From CAZGOM01 sp964542875 (GTDB taxonomy: Bacteria > Planctomycetota > Phycisphaerae > Phycisphaerales > Phycisphaeraceae), in NCBI GenBank assembly GCA_964542875.1, contig CAZIWA010000125.1, forward strand, positions 1 to 16,088: a DNA stretch of 16,088 bases, written 5' to 3'. Positions 1 to 7,249 of this stretch are shown piece after piece. The stretch's first letter is position 1; each line of letters begins with the position of its first letter. The notes below the pieces were generated by a model that saw only the letters and a list, made by a program, of their open reading frames with translations, did no database searches and was not told where the DNA came from. A program made the position numbers and the translations under genes.

Positions 1-32
1 CCTCTCCTTCCGACCAAACCCCGCACCGCTCT

Positions 33-1373
33 TCAAGACACCTGCATCACCAGCATCGTCTGGTCATCGATCGGCCGCAATCCCGCTTCGTGCTTCACCA
101 GCGCATCAAACCCCGTCTGGATGATGCAATCCGGATCCCCCGGACACCGCTGCAGCGCCTTCAGCAGCCCCTTGGTGCCAAACGCATCCCCGCGCCGGTT
201 CTGCGAATCAATGATCCCGTCGGTATACATCAGCAGCGTCTGCTCCGGCTCAAGCTGCATCTCCACATTGTCGTAAGGCGAATTCGCAATGATCCCCAGC
301 GGAAAGCCATCTTGCGTTTGAAGCTCCATCGTCATCCCCAGCCCGGCCTTCAAAATCGCAGGCGGGTGACCCGCGTTGGCATATTTCAGCAACCGCTTCT
401 TGGGATAGTAAAACCCCATGAACGCCGTCATGAATGTTCCCAAAAGCCCTTTGGACACCAGGTGATCGTTCAGGTGTGAAAGCAGCTCTGACGGGTTTTC
501 CGGGTTCGCCGGATATGCGTAAAGCATCGCATGCACCATCGCCATCAGCACCGCCGCCGACGGACCATGCCCTGAAGCGTCCGCCATCACAAATCCAAAC
601 GGAGCCCCGTCGAACCCCAGCGGTTTGTTTTCCTTCGCGTTCAGCGGAAACACGTCGTAATAATCCCCTCCCGCCGTGTCGTACGTCAGATACCTCGCCG
701 CAAACGATAAACCGGGAATCGTCGGCAGCACCTGCGGTATCAGCGCCCGCTGGATCTGTGCAATCCGGTTCATCTCATCGCGAATCTGCGCGTTGGCCAT
801 CTGCAGTTGCCGGGCGATTCTCTTGTTCTCGCTCAACAGCACCAGTGTGTTCACCCGGATCAACAGGTTGTCGATGTCTTCCGGCGAAAACGCAGCCGGG
901 TCCTGATCCATCACCACCACCCACTGCGTCACTTCATGCCCCACGAACACCGGCACCGCGATCGCCGATCGCTGCATCGAAAGGTGATCGCCGAACACCG
1001 GGTCCTTCAACACCGGCGAAAGCAGGGCCAGCCTCGGATAAGGCTCGTCGATCAATTCCTGGATCACCCCGCCCGCCCGCACCTCCAGGCTCTCATCGTC
1101 CGCCGACACGGGAAACAGTTCCACCCCCGTGTCCGACCAGGCCCTTCGCACGCGAAACTGCCCCCGGCCCAGGCCCGCCGTCGACAGTGAAATATAGGTC
1201 TTGGCCCCGTAGATATCGCGCATGCCTGTGACGAACGTGTCCAGGATCTCGCTGGAATCGTCGATCAGCGTCATCCGCTTCACCAGATCGACAAGCTTGT
1301 TGAGCTTTGCGTTGCTGTCGCCCGCGTGCCAGGTGACGCTTGCATGGGGTTGACGTGGGCTGAGGGTAGACAT
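33..1373 (-). CDS. GAF-SpoIIE (PP2C-type) serine/threonine phosphatase
   Basis: Predicted cytoplasmic protein phosphatase of 446 residues, of the kind that dephosphorylates anti-sigma-factor antagonists or similar partners. Residues about 25-185 look like a GAF sensor domain. A helical linker (about 183-215) follows, ending in the QRALIPQVLP segment typical of the entry to SpoIIE domains. The catalytic domain (about 225-446) carries the metal-binding motifs GGDYYD (235-240), ADASGHG (264-270), NAGHPP (333-338), YTDGI (383-387) and DDQTMLV (436-442), so it should be active. The frame stays open upstream, but I chose the ATG at 1373 because AGGGAG lies about 8 nt before it and the upstream extension is low-complexity. 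It is divergent from the aspartic-protease-like gene across 124 bp. No STAS, RsbW-like or sigma-factor gene is in the window, so its partner is unknown. Family call is firm; the signal sensed by GAF is not. Confidence 0.92.
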   Translation of the reverse strand: MSTLSPRQPHASVTWHAGDSNAKLNKLVDLVKRMTLIDDSSEILDTFVTGMRDIYGAKTYISLSTAGLGRGQFRVRRAWSDTGVELFPVSADDESLEVRAGGVIQELIDEPYPRLALLSPVLKDPVFGDHLSMQRSAIAVPVFVGHEVTQWVVVMDQDPAAFSPEDIDNLLIRVNTLVLLSENKRIARQLQMANAQIRDEMNRIAQIQRALIPQVLPTIPGLSFAARYLTYDTAGGDYYDVFPLNAKENKPLGFDGAPFGFVMADASGHGPSAAVLMAMVHAMLYAYPANPENPSELLSHLNDHLVSKGLLGTFMTAFMGFYYPKKRLLKYANAGHPPAILKAGLGMTMELQTQDGFPLGIIANSPYDNVEMQLEPEQTLLMYTDGIIDSQNRRGDAFGTKGLLKALQRCPGDPDCIIQTGFDALVKHEAGLRPIDDQTMLVMQVS

Positions 1374-1450
1374 TGATGCGGCTCCCTGTCGGGAAAACTG
1401 CAATGCACGAAGCCTTATCTTAGGCGCACCTCTTCTTTGTCGCACGCGCC

Positions 1451-1456
1451 TACAAT
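1451..1456 (+). promoter_or_regulatory. Possible -10 box of the aspartic-protease-like gene
   Basis: TACAAT lies 41 nt upstream of the ATG at 1498 in the short divergent intergenic region. I see no convincing -35 hexamer at 16-18 bp. The gene has GAGG about 9 nt before its start. Single-box evidence only. Confidence 0.35.
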
Positions 1457-1497
1457 AGCGTGAGCCCCCTTGCGCCCTCACGCCGAGGTCTGACGCC

Positions 1498-2910
1498 ATG
1501 AAAAATCGTTTCCGGTTCACCATCCCGTTGCTTCTGGCCGGGCTCATTTCAAATGCGCCGTTCCTTGGCCTGCACGCCGCCGACACGGCTCCTCCGCCCG
1601 TCGCCCCGGCCACCCAGCCCTCGTCCACAACGCTCAAGATCGCCGGCCTCCGGATCATCAAACACGCTTCCGGTTCCGTGCTCATCATCGGCACCCTGGA
1701 GGCCTCGCTTGATTATCCGCGCGTCCAGGTTCAACTCAAACAGGGCGACACCCCCCTCACCGGCGAAAACACCGGCACCGTCAACATGAGCGCCATCCAG
1801 GACATCAACGATCTCAACAAAATCCTTGATGGCAAACACAGGCAGGCCCGCGACGATAAGTTCACCGCTTTCTTTGATACAGGCGCAAGCGCCAGCGTCA
1901 TCAGCAAATCCACCGCCGAGCGCTTTGGCATCCAGCCGGTGCCCGACGCCGTCTACCACGAAGTGGGCCTCCACGGCCAGACCGCCATGAGCGTCTCCAA
2001 ACCCTACGCCCTGCTCATCCGCGGCATCACCGGCCTCAGCGAGCCCAATGGAGACTTCCAGACCGTCGCCGGCCAGGCTGTCCTTCAACTCAGCCGCGCC
2101 GAGGGCAACCCCCTGGTCGAAATGGTCATGGGCGATGTGAACGTCATCGGCATGCCCGCCATCAAAAAATACGTCGCCCAGATCAACACAGGCGGCATCT
2201 CCACCTTCTCCAACGAAGAGCTCGCCAATCTCGACCTGGGAGACCTCCAGAAGCCCGACGTCCTCGCCAGGCTTGAGCGCGCCGACGCCAGCCCCGGCGT
2301 CACCCTCTACCCCGCAGGTTACGACCCCGGGCCCATGGACATCATCCTCCCCCTGAAGTACACCAACTTTTCCAGGCGCAAAAACCCCGACGACAAAGGC
2401 CCCCTGCCGGACCTCGCAGACAACCCCGTCCTCGTCGGCATCAAAACCATCAACGCCGGCAACATCTTCACCGGTGACTGGCTTTTGGACACCGGGGCTC
2501 CCGTCAACATGATTTCCACCAAACAGGCCATCGCACTCGGGCTCTTCAACAAAGACGGCAAGCCGGCCCGCGAACCCGAATATTCCCTCCCCATGGGCGG
2601 CATCGCCGGCAAGGTCGAAAACGTCCCCGGCTTCAAAGTCCAGAGCATCATCATCCCCGCCGCCGACAAAAAAACACTTGAGTACATGACCCCCGTTGTC
2701 TTCGTCGCCGATATCTCAACCACGCTGGATGACGGCACCCACATCACCCTCGACGGCATCGTGGGCACCAGCCTCTTTTACCCCACCGCAGGCGGCATCA
2801 GCACGGGCTTCCCCACAGACACCGCCCCTTCCGCATTTGAATCGGTCTGGATCGACGGCCCCGGCGCACGCCTGCTGCTCAAGCTCCAGAAAGACGCCGT
2901 AAAGAAATAA
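1498..2910 (+). CDS. Exported retropepsin-like aspartic protease with two DTGA lobes
   Basis: 470 residues. The N-terminus (two basic residues, then a hydrophobic stretch to about 27, ending LHAADT) reads as a signal peptide, followed by a Pro/Ala/Thr linker, so the protein is probably periplasmic. Two separate segments resemble retropepsin-like active sites: FFDTGASASVIS (125-136) and LLDTGAPVNMIS (329-340). Each is followed at the right distance by a Gly-rich hydrophobic segment resembling the second half of that fold: VNVIGMPAI (214-222) and LDGIVGTSLFYP (418-429). This suggests a single chain with two lobes and two catalytic Asp residues, D127 and D331, giving a pepsin-like layout from retropepsin-like halves. 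The start is supported by GAGG about 9 nt upstream. Its stop codon abuts the stop of the convergent zinc-ribbon gene. Substrate unknown; a non-peptidase role cannot be excluded. Confidence 0.8.
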   Translation: MKNRFRFTIPLLLAGLISNAPFLGLHAADTAPPPVAPATQPSSTTLKIAGLRIIKHASGSVLIIGTLEASLDYPRVQVQLKQGDTPLTGENTGTVNMSAIQDINDLNKILDGKHRQARDDKFTAFFDTGASASVISKSTAERFGIQPVPDAVYHEVGLHGQTAMSVSKPYALLIRGITGLSEPNGDFQTVAGQAVLQLSRAEGNPLVEMVMGDVNVIGMPAIKKYVAQINTGGISTFSNEELANLDLGDLQKPDVLARLERADASPGVTLYPAGYDPGPMDIILPLKYTNFSRRKNPDDKGPLPDLADNPVLVGIKTINAGNIFTGDWLLDTGAPVNMISTKQAIALGLFNKDGKPAREPEYSLPMGGIAGKVENVPGFKVQSIIIPAADKKTLEYMTPVVFVADISTTLDDGTHITLDGIVGTSLFYPTAGGISTGFPTDTAPSAFESVWIDGPGARLLLKLQKDAVKK

Positions 2911-5007
2911 TCACTTCTTCTCAGGCTCGACGGCAGCCGGTGCATCAGCCGGCGCGGCTTCACCCGCGGGCGCATCTTTCGCCGCTTCTGCGGGCGCAGC
3001 AGGGGGCTCCACCTTTGCCGGTTGAGGATTTTCCTTGGCTTCCTTGGCCGCCTGCGCCTTGGCCGCGGCAGCCACTACGCGCTCATCCGAGGCCTTCCGC
3101 ACCTGCGGGAAGCACGGCGCCGGTTGCACGCCGTTGATGCAGGAGATCGGCCGCGCCACCAGGGCTTTGCCTTCTTCGGAATTAAAGGGATACCACTTGA
3201 ACTCGTCCACCTTGGCCACATAGGTGCCGGCCTTCACCTTCTCGTTGGCTTCGGCATAACCCTCGAATTCAGGCATCGCCATTGCCGCCTTGCGCCGATC
3301 CAACGCCTCACGCGCTTCAGGCGTCAGCTTTTCGATGTATCCGATCTTTATTTCTGTCGGGTCTGAGCAGGCGACGCAACTGAACACCATCGCCTTAAAC
3401 AGCACTTTCCGGGTCTCGAAATCCTCTCTCCGATACGCCCGGTCGATCTTGTCCTGCGCTTCTTCTTCGCCTATTTCCAAAAGCGCCCCGGTCTCACCGT
3501 TGTAGAAGTACTCAGGAGGCACAATCCCTCGGTTCGCCGAACGGTAGTCCTCGGGCATCTGCGACCACGAAACGCTCATTGCCGCGAAAAACAGCCCCAG
3601 CATGATGGCGATCGCCACCACCGGGCTCGCGTGAGGCAGCGCGCGCGCGCCATCGAAAATCCGCACGATCCATCCAAACGACCGCGACACCACCCAGAAC
3701 ATGTAGCCGCGCCGATAACGCATGATCGACATCGCGCGTCGTTCTTTTTCGGCTTCCCATTCCGTCGCCGTCATACCTTCGATGGTCATCAGTTGCTGCT
3801 CGGATTGCGCAGCATTCAGCAGCCCCGACCCTGATCCCCCGGTCACTTCCAGCCCCATGCTTTCTTCGGGAGCAGGGGCAATCTCATCCAGCGCATCCAG
3901 CAGCGAGTTGTCGGTCGAAATGCCGTCCAACTGCACCACGGGACCAAACTTCGCCGCATCCGCGATCGGCATGGCGATCGTCCCGCCGCAAGCCGGGCAA
4001 ATGCCAGTCTTGCCCGAAAGCTCAGGCGGTGCCTTCACGCGCTTGCCACAGTGGCTGCACACCACACGAAGGTATTTGCTGTCGTCTTCTTCAATGATGT
4101 CCGGATCGAAACCGCCGATGTTCGGCAGGCTGATCCCCGACGTCTCGATGTACTGCTTGAAGTCCGTGATCTCTTCAGGCTTGGGCGCCTTGGGCGCTTT
4201 AGGCGAATCCAGCTTCACCTGCGGGGTCGGCCCCGGGCGAATCACCGTCGATTCTTCCTTCACCACCTTCGGCTTGCCCACCGGCCGGATATTGCTCTTT
4301 CGCGTATCCCCCTTGCTGGGGTCTGATTTGCTCGGCCTCGCCTTGGGCCGGATCCGCTCTGATGGATCATGGATCGTCGAGCTCTCCGTCCCCTTGTCAA
4401 ACGCATCCAGCTCCGCAGGTGTCCGCTCCGGCGCTTCCTCGCGAGGCGTCGTCTTGCTGCCGCCCCCCGCCAGTTCACTCACCACTTCGCTGGCTTCAAG
4501 GTCCGCATCCGGAAGGCTGATTTCCCTGTCCCCGTCGGAATCCGTGTCCGTTCCATCCAGCTTATCCGTAAGCGGCGCCGCAATCAGCGTCACGTTGGAA
4601 TTTGGATTTTCATTGATCGAGTCATCCAGCGTGAATTCATCGCCTTCACGTTTGGCAAACGCATCGACCCGCTTCACCTTCATCAACGTCGAAGAAATCG
4701 CCGAATCCGCAGGAGGCATCTTGTGCGCCTTGCCGCACCTTGGGCAATGCCCCACCTTCCCCGCCCATTCGATCGGCGCTTTGATCACCTTGCCGCAGTC
4801 GCACTGCACGCGCAGCCAAGGCTGCTCTTTGACATCAAAACCCGCTTCGCTCGTCCGCAACTGGATCGTCTTGGTCCCCTGCACGCTCTGGCTGGGCACA
4901 AGAATCTTCGCTTTGCAGTGATGGCAACGGATAACGCCACCGCAAACGGCTTCAGGAACCTTTAGCCGGGCGTTGCAAACACCACATCGGACGCGAATTC
5001 TCGCCAT
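2911..5007 (-). CDS. Triple zinc-ribbon, single-pass membrane protein of unknown function
   Basis: 698 residues. Three ribbon-like modules are visible: C8/C11 with C28/C31, C69/C71 with C88/C91, and C317/C320 with C337/C340. Modules 2 and 3 share the pattern CGKxxKAPxE, then GKxGxCPxCG, so they look like copies. Module 2 has CxC in its first knuckle where the others have CxxC. Residues 100-310 are an acidic, Ser/Thr/Pro/Lys-rich and probably disordered linker. One hydrophobic helix at about 460-481 is preceded by basic and aromatic residues, and a region of about 160 residues with a CxxC (544-547) follows it. The C-terminus (about 645-698) is Ala/Pro/Lys/Glu-rich. The basic side before the helix suggests the ribbons are cytoplasmic and the C-terminus periplasmic. 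Start ATG at 5007; the ribosome site is weak. No enzymatic domain is recognised; a structural, adaptor or nucleic-acid-binding role is possible. Confidence 0.85.
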   Translation of the reverse strand: MARIRVRCGVCNARLKVPEAVCGGVIRCHHCKAKILVPSQSVQGTKTIQLRTSEAGFDVKEQPWLRVQCDCGKVIKAPIEWAGKVGHCPRCGKAHKMPPADSAISSTLMKVKRVDAFAKREGDEFTLDDSINENPNSNVTLIAAPLTDKLDGTDTDSDGDREISLPDADLEASEVVSELAGGGSKTTPREEAPERTPAELDAFDKGTESSTIHDPSERIRPKARPSKSDPSKGDTRKSNIRPVGKPKVVKEESTVIRPGPTPQVKLDSPKAPKAPKPEEITDFKQYIETSGISLPNIGGFDPDIIEEDDSKYLRVVCSHCGKRVKAPPELSGKTGICPACGGTIAMPIADAAKFGPVVQLDGISTDNSLLDALDEIAPAPEESMGLEVTGGSGSGLLNAAQSEQQLMTIEGMTATEWEAEKERRAMSIMRYRRGYMFWVVSRSFGWIVRIFDGARALPHASPVVAIAIMLGLFFAAMSVSWSQMPEDYRSANRGIVPPEYFYNGETGALLEIGEEEAQDKIDRAYRREDFETRKVLFKAMVFSCVACSDPTEIKIGYIEKLTPEAREALDRRKAAMAMPEFEGYAEANEKVKAGTYVAKVDEFKWYPFNSEEGKALVARPISCINGVQPAPCFPQVRKASDERVVAAAAKAQAAKEAKENPQPAKVEPPAAPAEAAKDAPAGEAAPADAPAAVEPEKK

Positions 5008-5077
5008 GGGTTCTTAAAACCTGCCACCTGTGACTGACCACCGACGGCCCAACATGAGCACCGTCGAAAAACGTCCC

Positions 5078-5095
5078 ACCGATATTAACATCGGT
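5078..5095. promoter_or_regulatory. 18-bp near-perfect palindrome upstream of the zinc-ribbon gene
   Basis: ACCGATATTAACATCGGT has perfect 6-bp arms and a TTAA centre; only one symmetric position (7 versus 12) breaks the palindrome. It lies 71-88 bp before the start codon of the 698-residue gene, in an AT-richer intergenic stretch. The symmetry and position suit a dimeric regulator's operator. No T-run follows, so it is not a terminator. Confidence 0.4.
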
Positions 5096-5191
5096 AGTCC
5101 GATAAGTTTAGGATCAGAAATTCTCATTTCGACCTCAACTTACCTTGAAGTGCATATTTTGTCATTTTAATCACAAGCCGCTTAAGAAATC

Positions 5192-5216
5192 AAAAAATGA
5201 TTCCCAAGCCATCATT
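5192..5216 (-). terminator. Weak candidate terminator of the PhyH-family gene
   Basis: Reading leftward, AATGAT pairs with ATCATT across a 9-nt loop and is followed by a run of U (A-run at 5192-5197 on the plus strand). The stem is short and AT-rich, so termination strength is doubtful. Position, 36 nt after the dioxygenase stop, is right. Confidence 0.35.
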
Positions 5217-5251
5217 CCTCAGGCCTTTTTGAACCCAAATCCATGGTCGAA

Positions 5252-6178
5252 TCAGCCTTTCGCCGGCCACTCCACAGCCGGATAGACCGTCTCATCGCGC
5301 TTATCAACCAGCTTCCGGTACCGCTGCGCGCGCGTCCAGTGCGCGCGCCCATCAAACAGGATCTCAAGCGATTTGGGCATCCGCTTCAGGAAAGACTCTG
5401 AAAACTGTATGCCATCCCACCGCTGATACATCCGTGGCGCATACCCCGTGATCATGATCGCCCGTTCCTTCTCCGACCGGATCTGCCCCGTTCCGTGGAT
5501 CAAGGTTTCAGCAAACAACAGCGTCGATCCCCTGGGTGCAATCACCTGGTGAATGAGCGAACGATCCTCATACGCCGCCGCCAACGCCCCCTGAAAATCA
5601 TTGACCTTATGGCTGCCCGCCACCACCACCGTCCCGCCGTCCTCGGGGCCAAGATCCGTGATGTTCGTCAGCGTCTTCACGAAATTGCAGTGATAAAGCC
5701 GCGTATCCGGGTCCGTGTGCGTCCCAAACGGAATGTCCACGCCGGTATGAAACCCATACTGAGGCGGCTTCGTGAAGTCCGCCCCCGGGTCCTTCGAATT
5801 CACATGCGCATCCAACTCCGTGATGCACGCCTCGCAGCCCATCACTTCTTCCGCCATCCCAACCGCCCGGGGGTGGCACGCATAAGCCAGCAGAGCGTCG
5901 TCATATTCATAAAAAGCCCCCATGTAGGCATGGTGGGGCTTATTGATCGCAAAATACGCACCCTTCACCCGATTGGTCATTGCGCCGTCAGGGTTCACCG
6001 CACGCAGATCATGCCGCAGCCGTTTGAGCGCGTCGTACATCGCATCGCACTCTTCACCAGTAAACACCCCGGGGACAATCACATAGCCATAGAGTTCAAA
6101 GTGGTACCGCTGAGACGTCGTAAGCGCCGGAAACGGCCGCTTAAAACCTTCTGACGATGGAACATGTGCTTCTGCCAT
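5252..6178 (-). CDS. Phytanoyl-CoA dioxygenase (PhyH) family Fe(II)/2-oxoglutarate oxygenase
   Basis: 308 residues with the features of the PhyH family, non-haem iron enzymes that hydroxylate small molecules using 2-oxoglutarate. The N-terminal segment (FELYGYVIVPGVFTGEEC, about 27-44) is the usual family opening. The iron triad is visible as H154-T-D156, with the distal H228 in LIHGTG and R239 as the likely 2-oxoglutarate-binding arginine. EDGGTVVVAGSH (179-190) is the conserved strand between them. I place the start at 6178 because AGGAAG sits about 8 nt upstream; an in-frame ATG at 6238 would add 20 residues without a better site. No neighbouring pathway gene hints at the substrate. Family assignment is good; calling it a phytanoyl-CoA hydroxylase would be over-reading. 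Confidence 0.88.
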   Translation of the reverse strand: MAEAHVPSSEGFKRPFPALTTSQRYHFELYGYVIVPGVFTGEECDAMYDALKRLRHDLRAVNPDGAMTNRVKGAYFAINKPHHAYMGAFYEYDDALLAYACHPRAVGMAEEVMGCEACITELDAHVNSKDPGADFTKPPQYGFHTGVDIPFGTHTDPDTRLYHCNFVKTLTNITDLGPEDGGTVVVAGSHKVNDFQGALAAAYEDRSLIHQVIAPRGSTLLFAETLIHGTGQIRSEKERAIMITGYAPRMYQRWDGIQFSESFLKRMPKSLEILFDGRAHWTRAQRYRKLVDKRDETVYPAVEWPAKG

Positions 6179-6255
6179 GGAAGTCTTCCTGATTGTTCGT
6201 GTACAAAACTTACGAGTTGCATGACCCGTTTCATTCAACGGGCACGCAATAATAA

Positions 6256-6274
6256 GTTCTTTTCAAAAAAGAAC
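6256..6274. repeat. 8-bp inverted repeat upstream of the PhyH-family gene
   Basis: GTTCTTTT and AAAAGAAC are perfect inverted arms around CAA, located 78-96 bp before the ATG at 6178. It could be an operator or a chance AT-rich palindrome. It lacks the GC stem of an intrinsic terminator. Confidence 0.3.
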
Positions 6275-6354
6275 CAATATGACGATCCAAGCCCCCCGGC
6301 GACCCGCCACCTAATCACCCGGCCGCAAAAAACACCTCTTCGCCCCTCGCCCCG

Positions 6355-6924
6355 TTAAGCGCTGTTAAACAGCGACATCGCCTTGGGCAGGCCGTTTTTC
6401 AGCCAGCAGACAATCGCATCGCACCCCAGGTGCAGCGCATCATCCAGCTTCGGTTCCTGTTCCTTGGTGAACCGCCCAAGCACATAATCCACCTGCTTTT
6501 GCAGCCCGGGCGGGTCCACCCCGATACGCATCCGCGGATACACCGGCCCCGAAAGCACGCGCTCGATATCCCTGAGCCCGTTATGCCCGCCCGCTCCCCC
6601 GTCGGGCCGCAGCCGAATCTTCCCCACCGGCAGGTAAATATCGTCCACCAGCACCATCAGGTCCTGCGGCTCGATCTTATAAAACTGCATTGCCTCGCCC
6701 ACCGCCAGACCCGACTTGTTCATGTACGTCTGCGGCTTCAAAAGCAACACTTTCTCACCCAGGATCGTCCCATCCAGCGCCTGTGAATGAAACTTCATTC
6801 GTGCCGAAATCGGATCTCCCACGTGAAACTGCATCGCCAGCCGGTCAATCAACATGAATCCCGCATTGTGCCGGGTATTGGCGTATTCAGGACCAGGATT
6901 TCCAAGGCCGACGATCAGCTTCAT
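6355..6924 (-). CDS. pth: Peptidyl-tRNA hydrolase
   Basis: Cleaves peptidyl-tRNAs released from stalled ribosomes so the tRNA can be reused; cytoplasmic and usually essential. 189 residues, the normal family length. Diagnostic motifs: MKLIVGLGNPG at the N-terminus (N9), TRHNAG with the catalytic His20, KPQTYMNKSG (63-72), VLVDDI (91-96, general-acid/Asp position) and GGAGGHNGLRDI (109-120). The start at 6924 fits the family N-terminus, but no Shine-Dalgarno precedes it: a strong terminator ends only 6 nt upstream. An alternative in-frame ATG at 6969 would add 15 residues encoded by that terminator hairpin and has no good ribosome site either. Upstream is tRNA-Gly on the same strand, so expression probably needs read-through of that terminator or an unseen internal promoter. 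Confidence 0.96.
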   Translation of the reverse strand: MKLIVGLGNPGPEYANTRHNAGFMLIDRLAMQFHVGDPISARMKFHSQALDGTILGEKVLLLKPQTYMNKSGLAVGEAMQFYKIEPQDLMVLVDDIYLPVGKIRLRPDGGAGGHNGLRDIERVLSGPVYPRMRIGVDPPGLQKQVDYVLGRFTKEQEPKLDDALHLGCDAIVCWLKNGLPKAMSLFNSA

Positions 6925-6930
6925 ATGGGC

Positions 6931-6966
6931 AAAAAAAAGCCGGCCTGCGATTTGCAGGCCGGCTTT
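6931..6966 (-). terminator. Strong intrinsic terminator between tRNA-Gly and pth
   Basis: Arms GCCGGCCTGC (6939-6948) and GCAGGCCGGC (6954-6963) pair perfectly around a 5-nt loop and extend by three A-T pairs to 13 bp. On the minus strand the hairpin is followed by eight U (A-run at 6931-6938). It begins 11 nt after the tRNA and ends 6 nt before the pth start. Confidence 0.9.
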
Positions 6967-6976
6967 CATTCTTCAA

Positions 6977-7048
6977 AGCGGGCGAAGGGACTTGAACCCT
7001 CGACATCAACCTTGGCAAGGTTGCGCTCTACCACTGAGCTACGCCCGC
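6977..7048 (-). tRNA. tRNA-Gly (anticodon GCC)
   Basis: On the minus strand the sequence folds as a complete cloverleaf. The acceptor stem is GCGGGCG with CGCCCGC, the D-arm GCTC...GAGC, the anticodon stem CAACC/GGTTG with loop TTGCCAA, and the T-arm GAGGG-TTCAAGT-CCCTT. The anticodon GCC (complement at 7014-7016) reads GGC and GGU codons. Position 6977 gives the U discriminator expected of bacterial tRNA-Gly. CCA is not encoded, so it must be added by nucleotidyltransferase. It has its own -10 box upstream and a terminator downstream. Confidence 0.97.
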
Positions 7049-7061
7049 GATTGGAACGGCA

Positions 7062-7089
7062 ATTATACAAAGGCTTCCATCAGATGCAA
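7062..7089 (-). promoter_or_regulatory. Promoter of tRNA-Gly
   Basis: A perfect TATAAT on the minus strand (7062-7067) lies 14 bp before the mature 5' end of the tRNA. TTGCAT (7084-7089) sits 16 bp upstream as a partial -35. Transcription would begin about 7 nt before the tRNA. Confidence 0.65.
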
Positions 7090-7249
7090 GTACCCCAGTT
7101 TCCCCAGAGGCCATTGCATTTGGAGCGGTACCCTGCGCCCCCGTCTGCGGCTGCCCAGGAATCTCATTGGGCATCCCCGTGACAAAAGATCACTGGCGCC
7201 AGCCTGCCACGCTGCCCTTGATGGTCAACTCTTCCCCCGCCACACACCC

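Noticed and set aside
3722..4921. 399-codon open frame on the plus strand inside the zinc-ribbon gene
   Set aside because: Ser-rich with no domain; the minus-strand frame has repeated, ordered Cys modules and a membrane helix.
6360..6374. 15-bp palindrome CGCTGTT-A-AACAGCG at the end of pth
   Set aside because: It lies inside the coding end of pth, has a one-base centre that cannot form an RNA loop of that size, and lacks a T-run. Probably chance.
6977..7048. tRNA-Gly as an integration site for a mobile element
   Set aside because: No duplicate of the tRNA 3' end, integrase or phage-like gene is present in the window.
7193..7202. Palindrome CTGGCGCCAG in the kelch-tRNA gap
   Set aside because: Ten bases of GC-rich symmetry is expected by chance in a window this size, and no promoter is adjacent to it.
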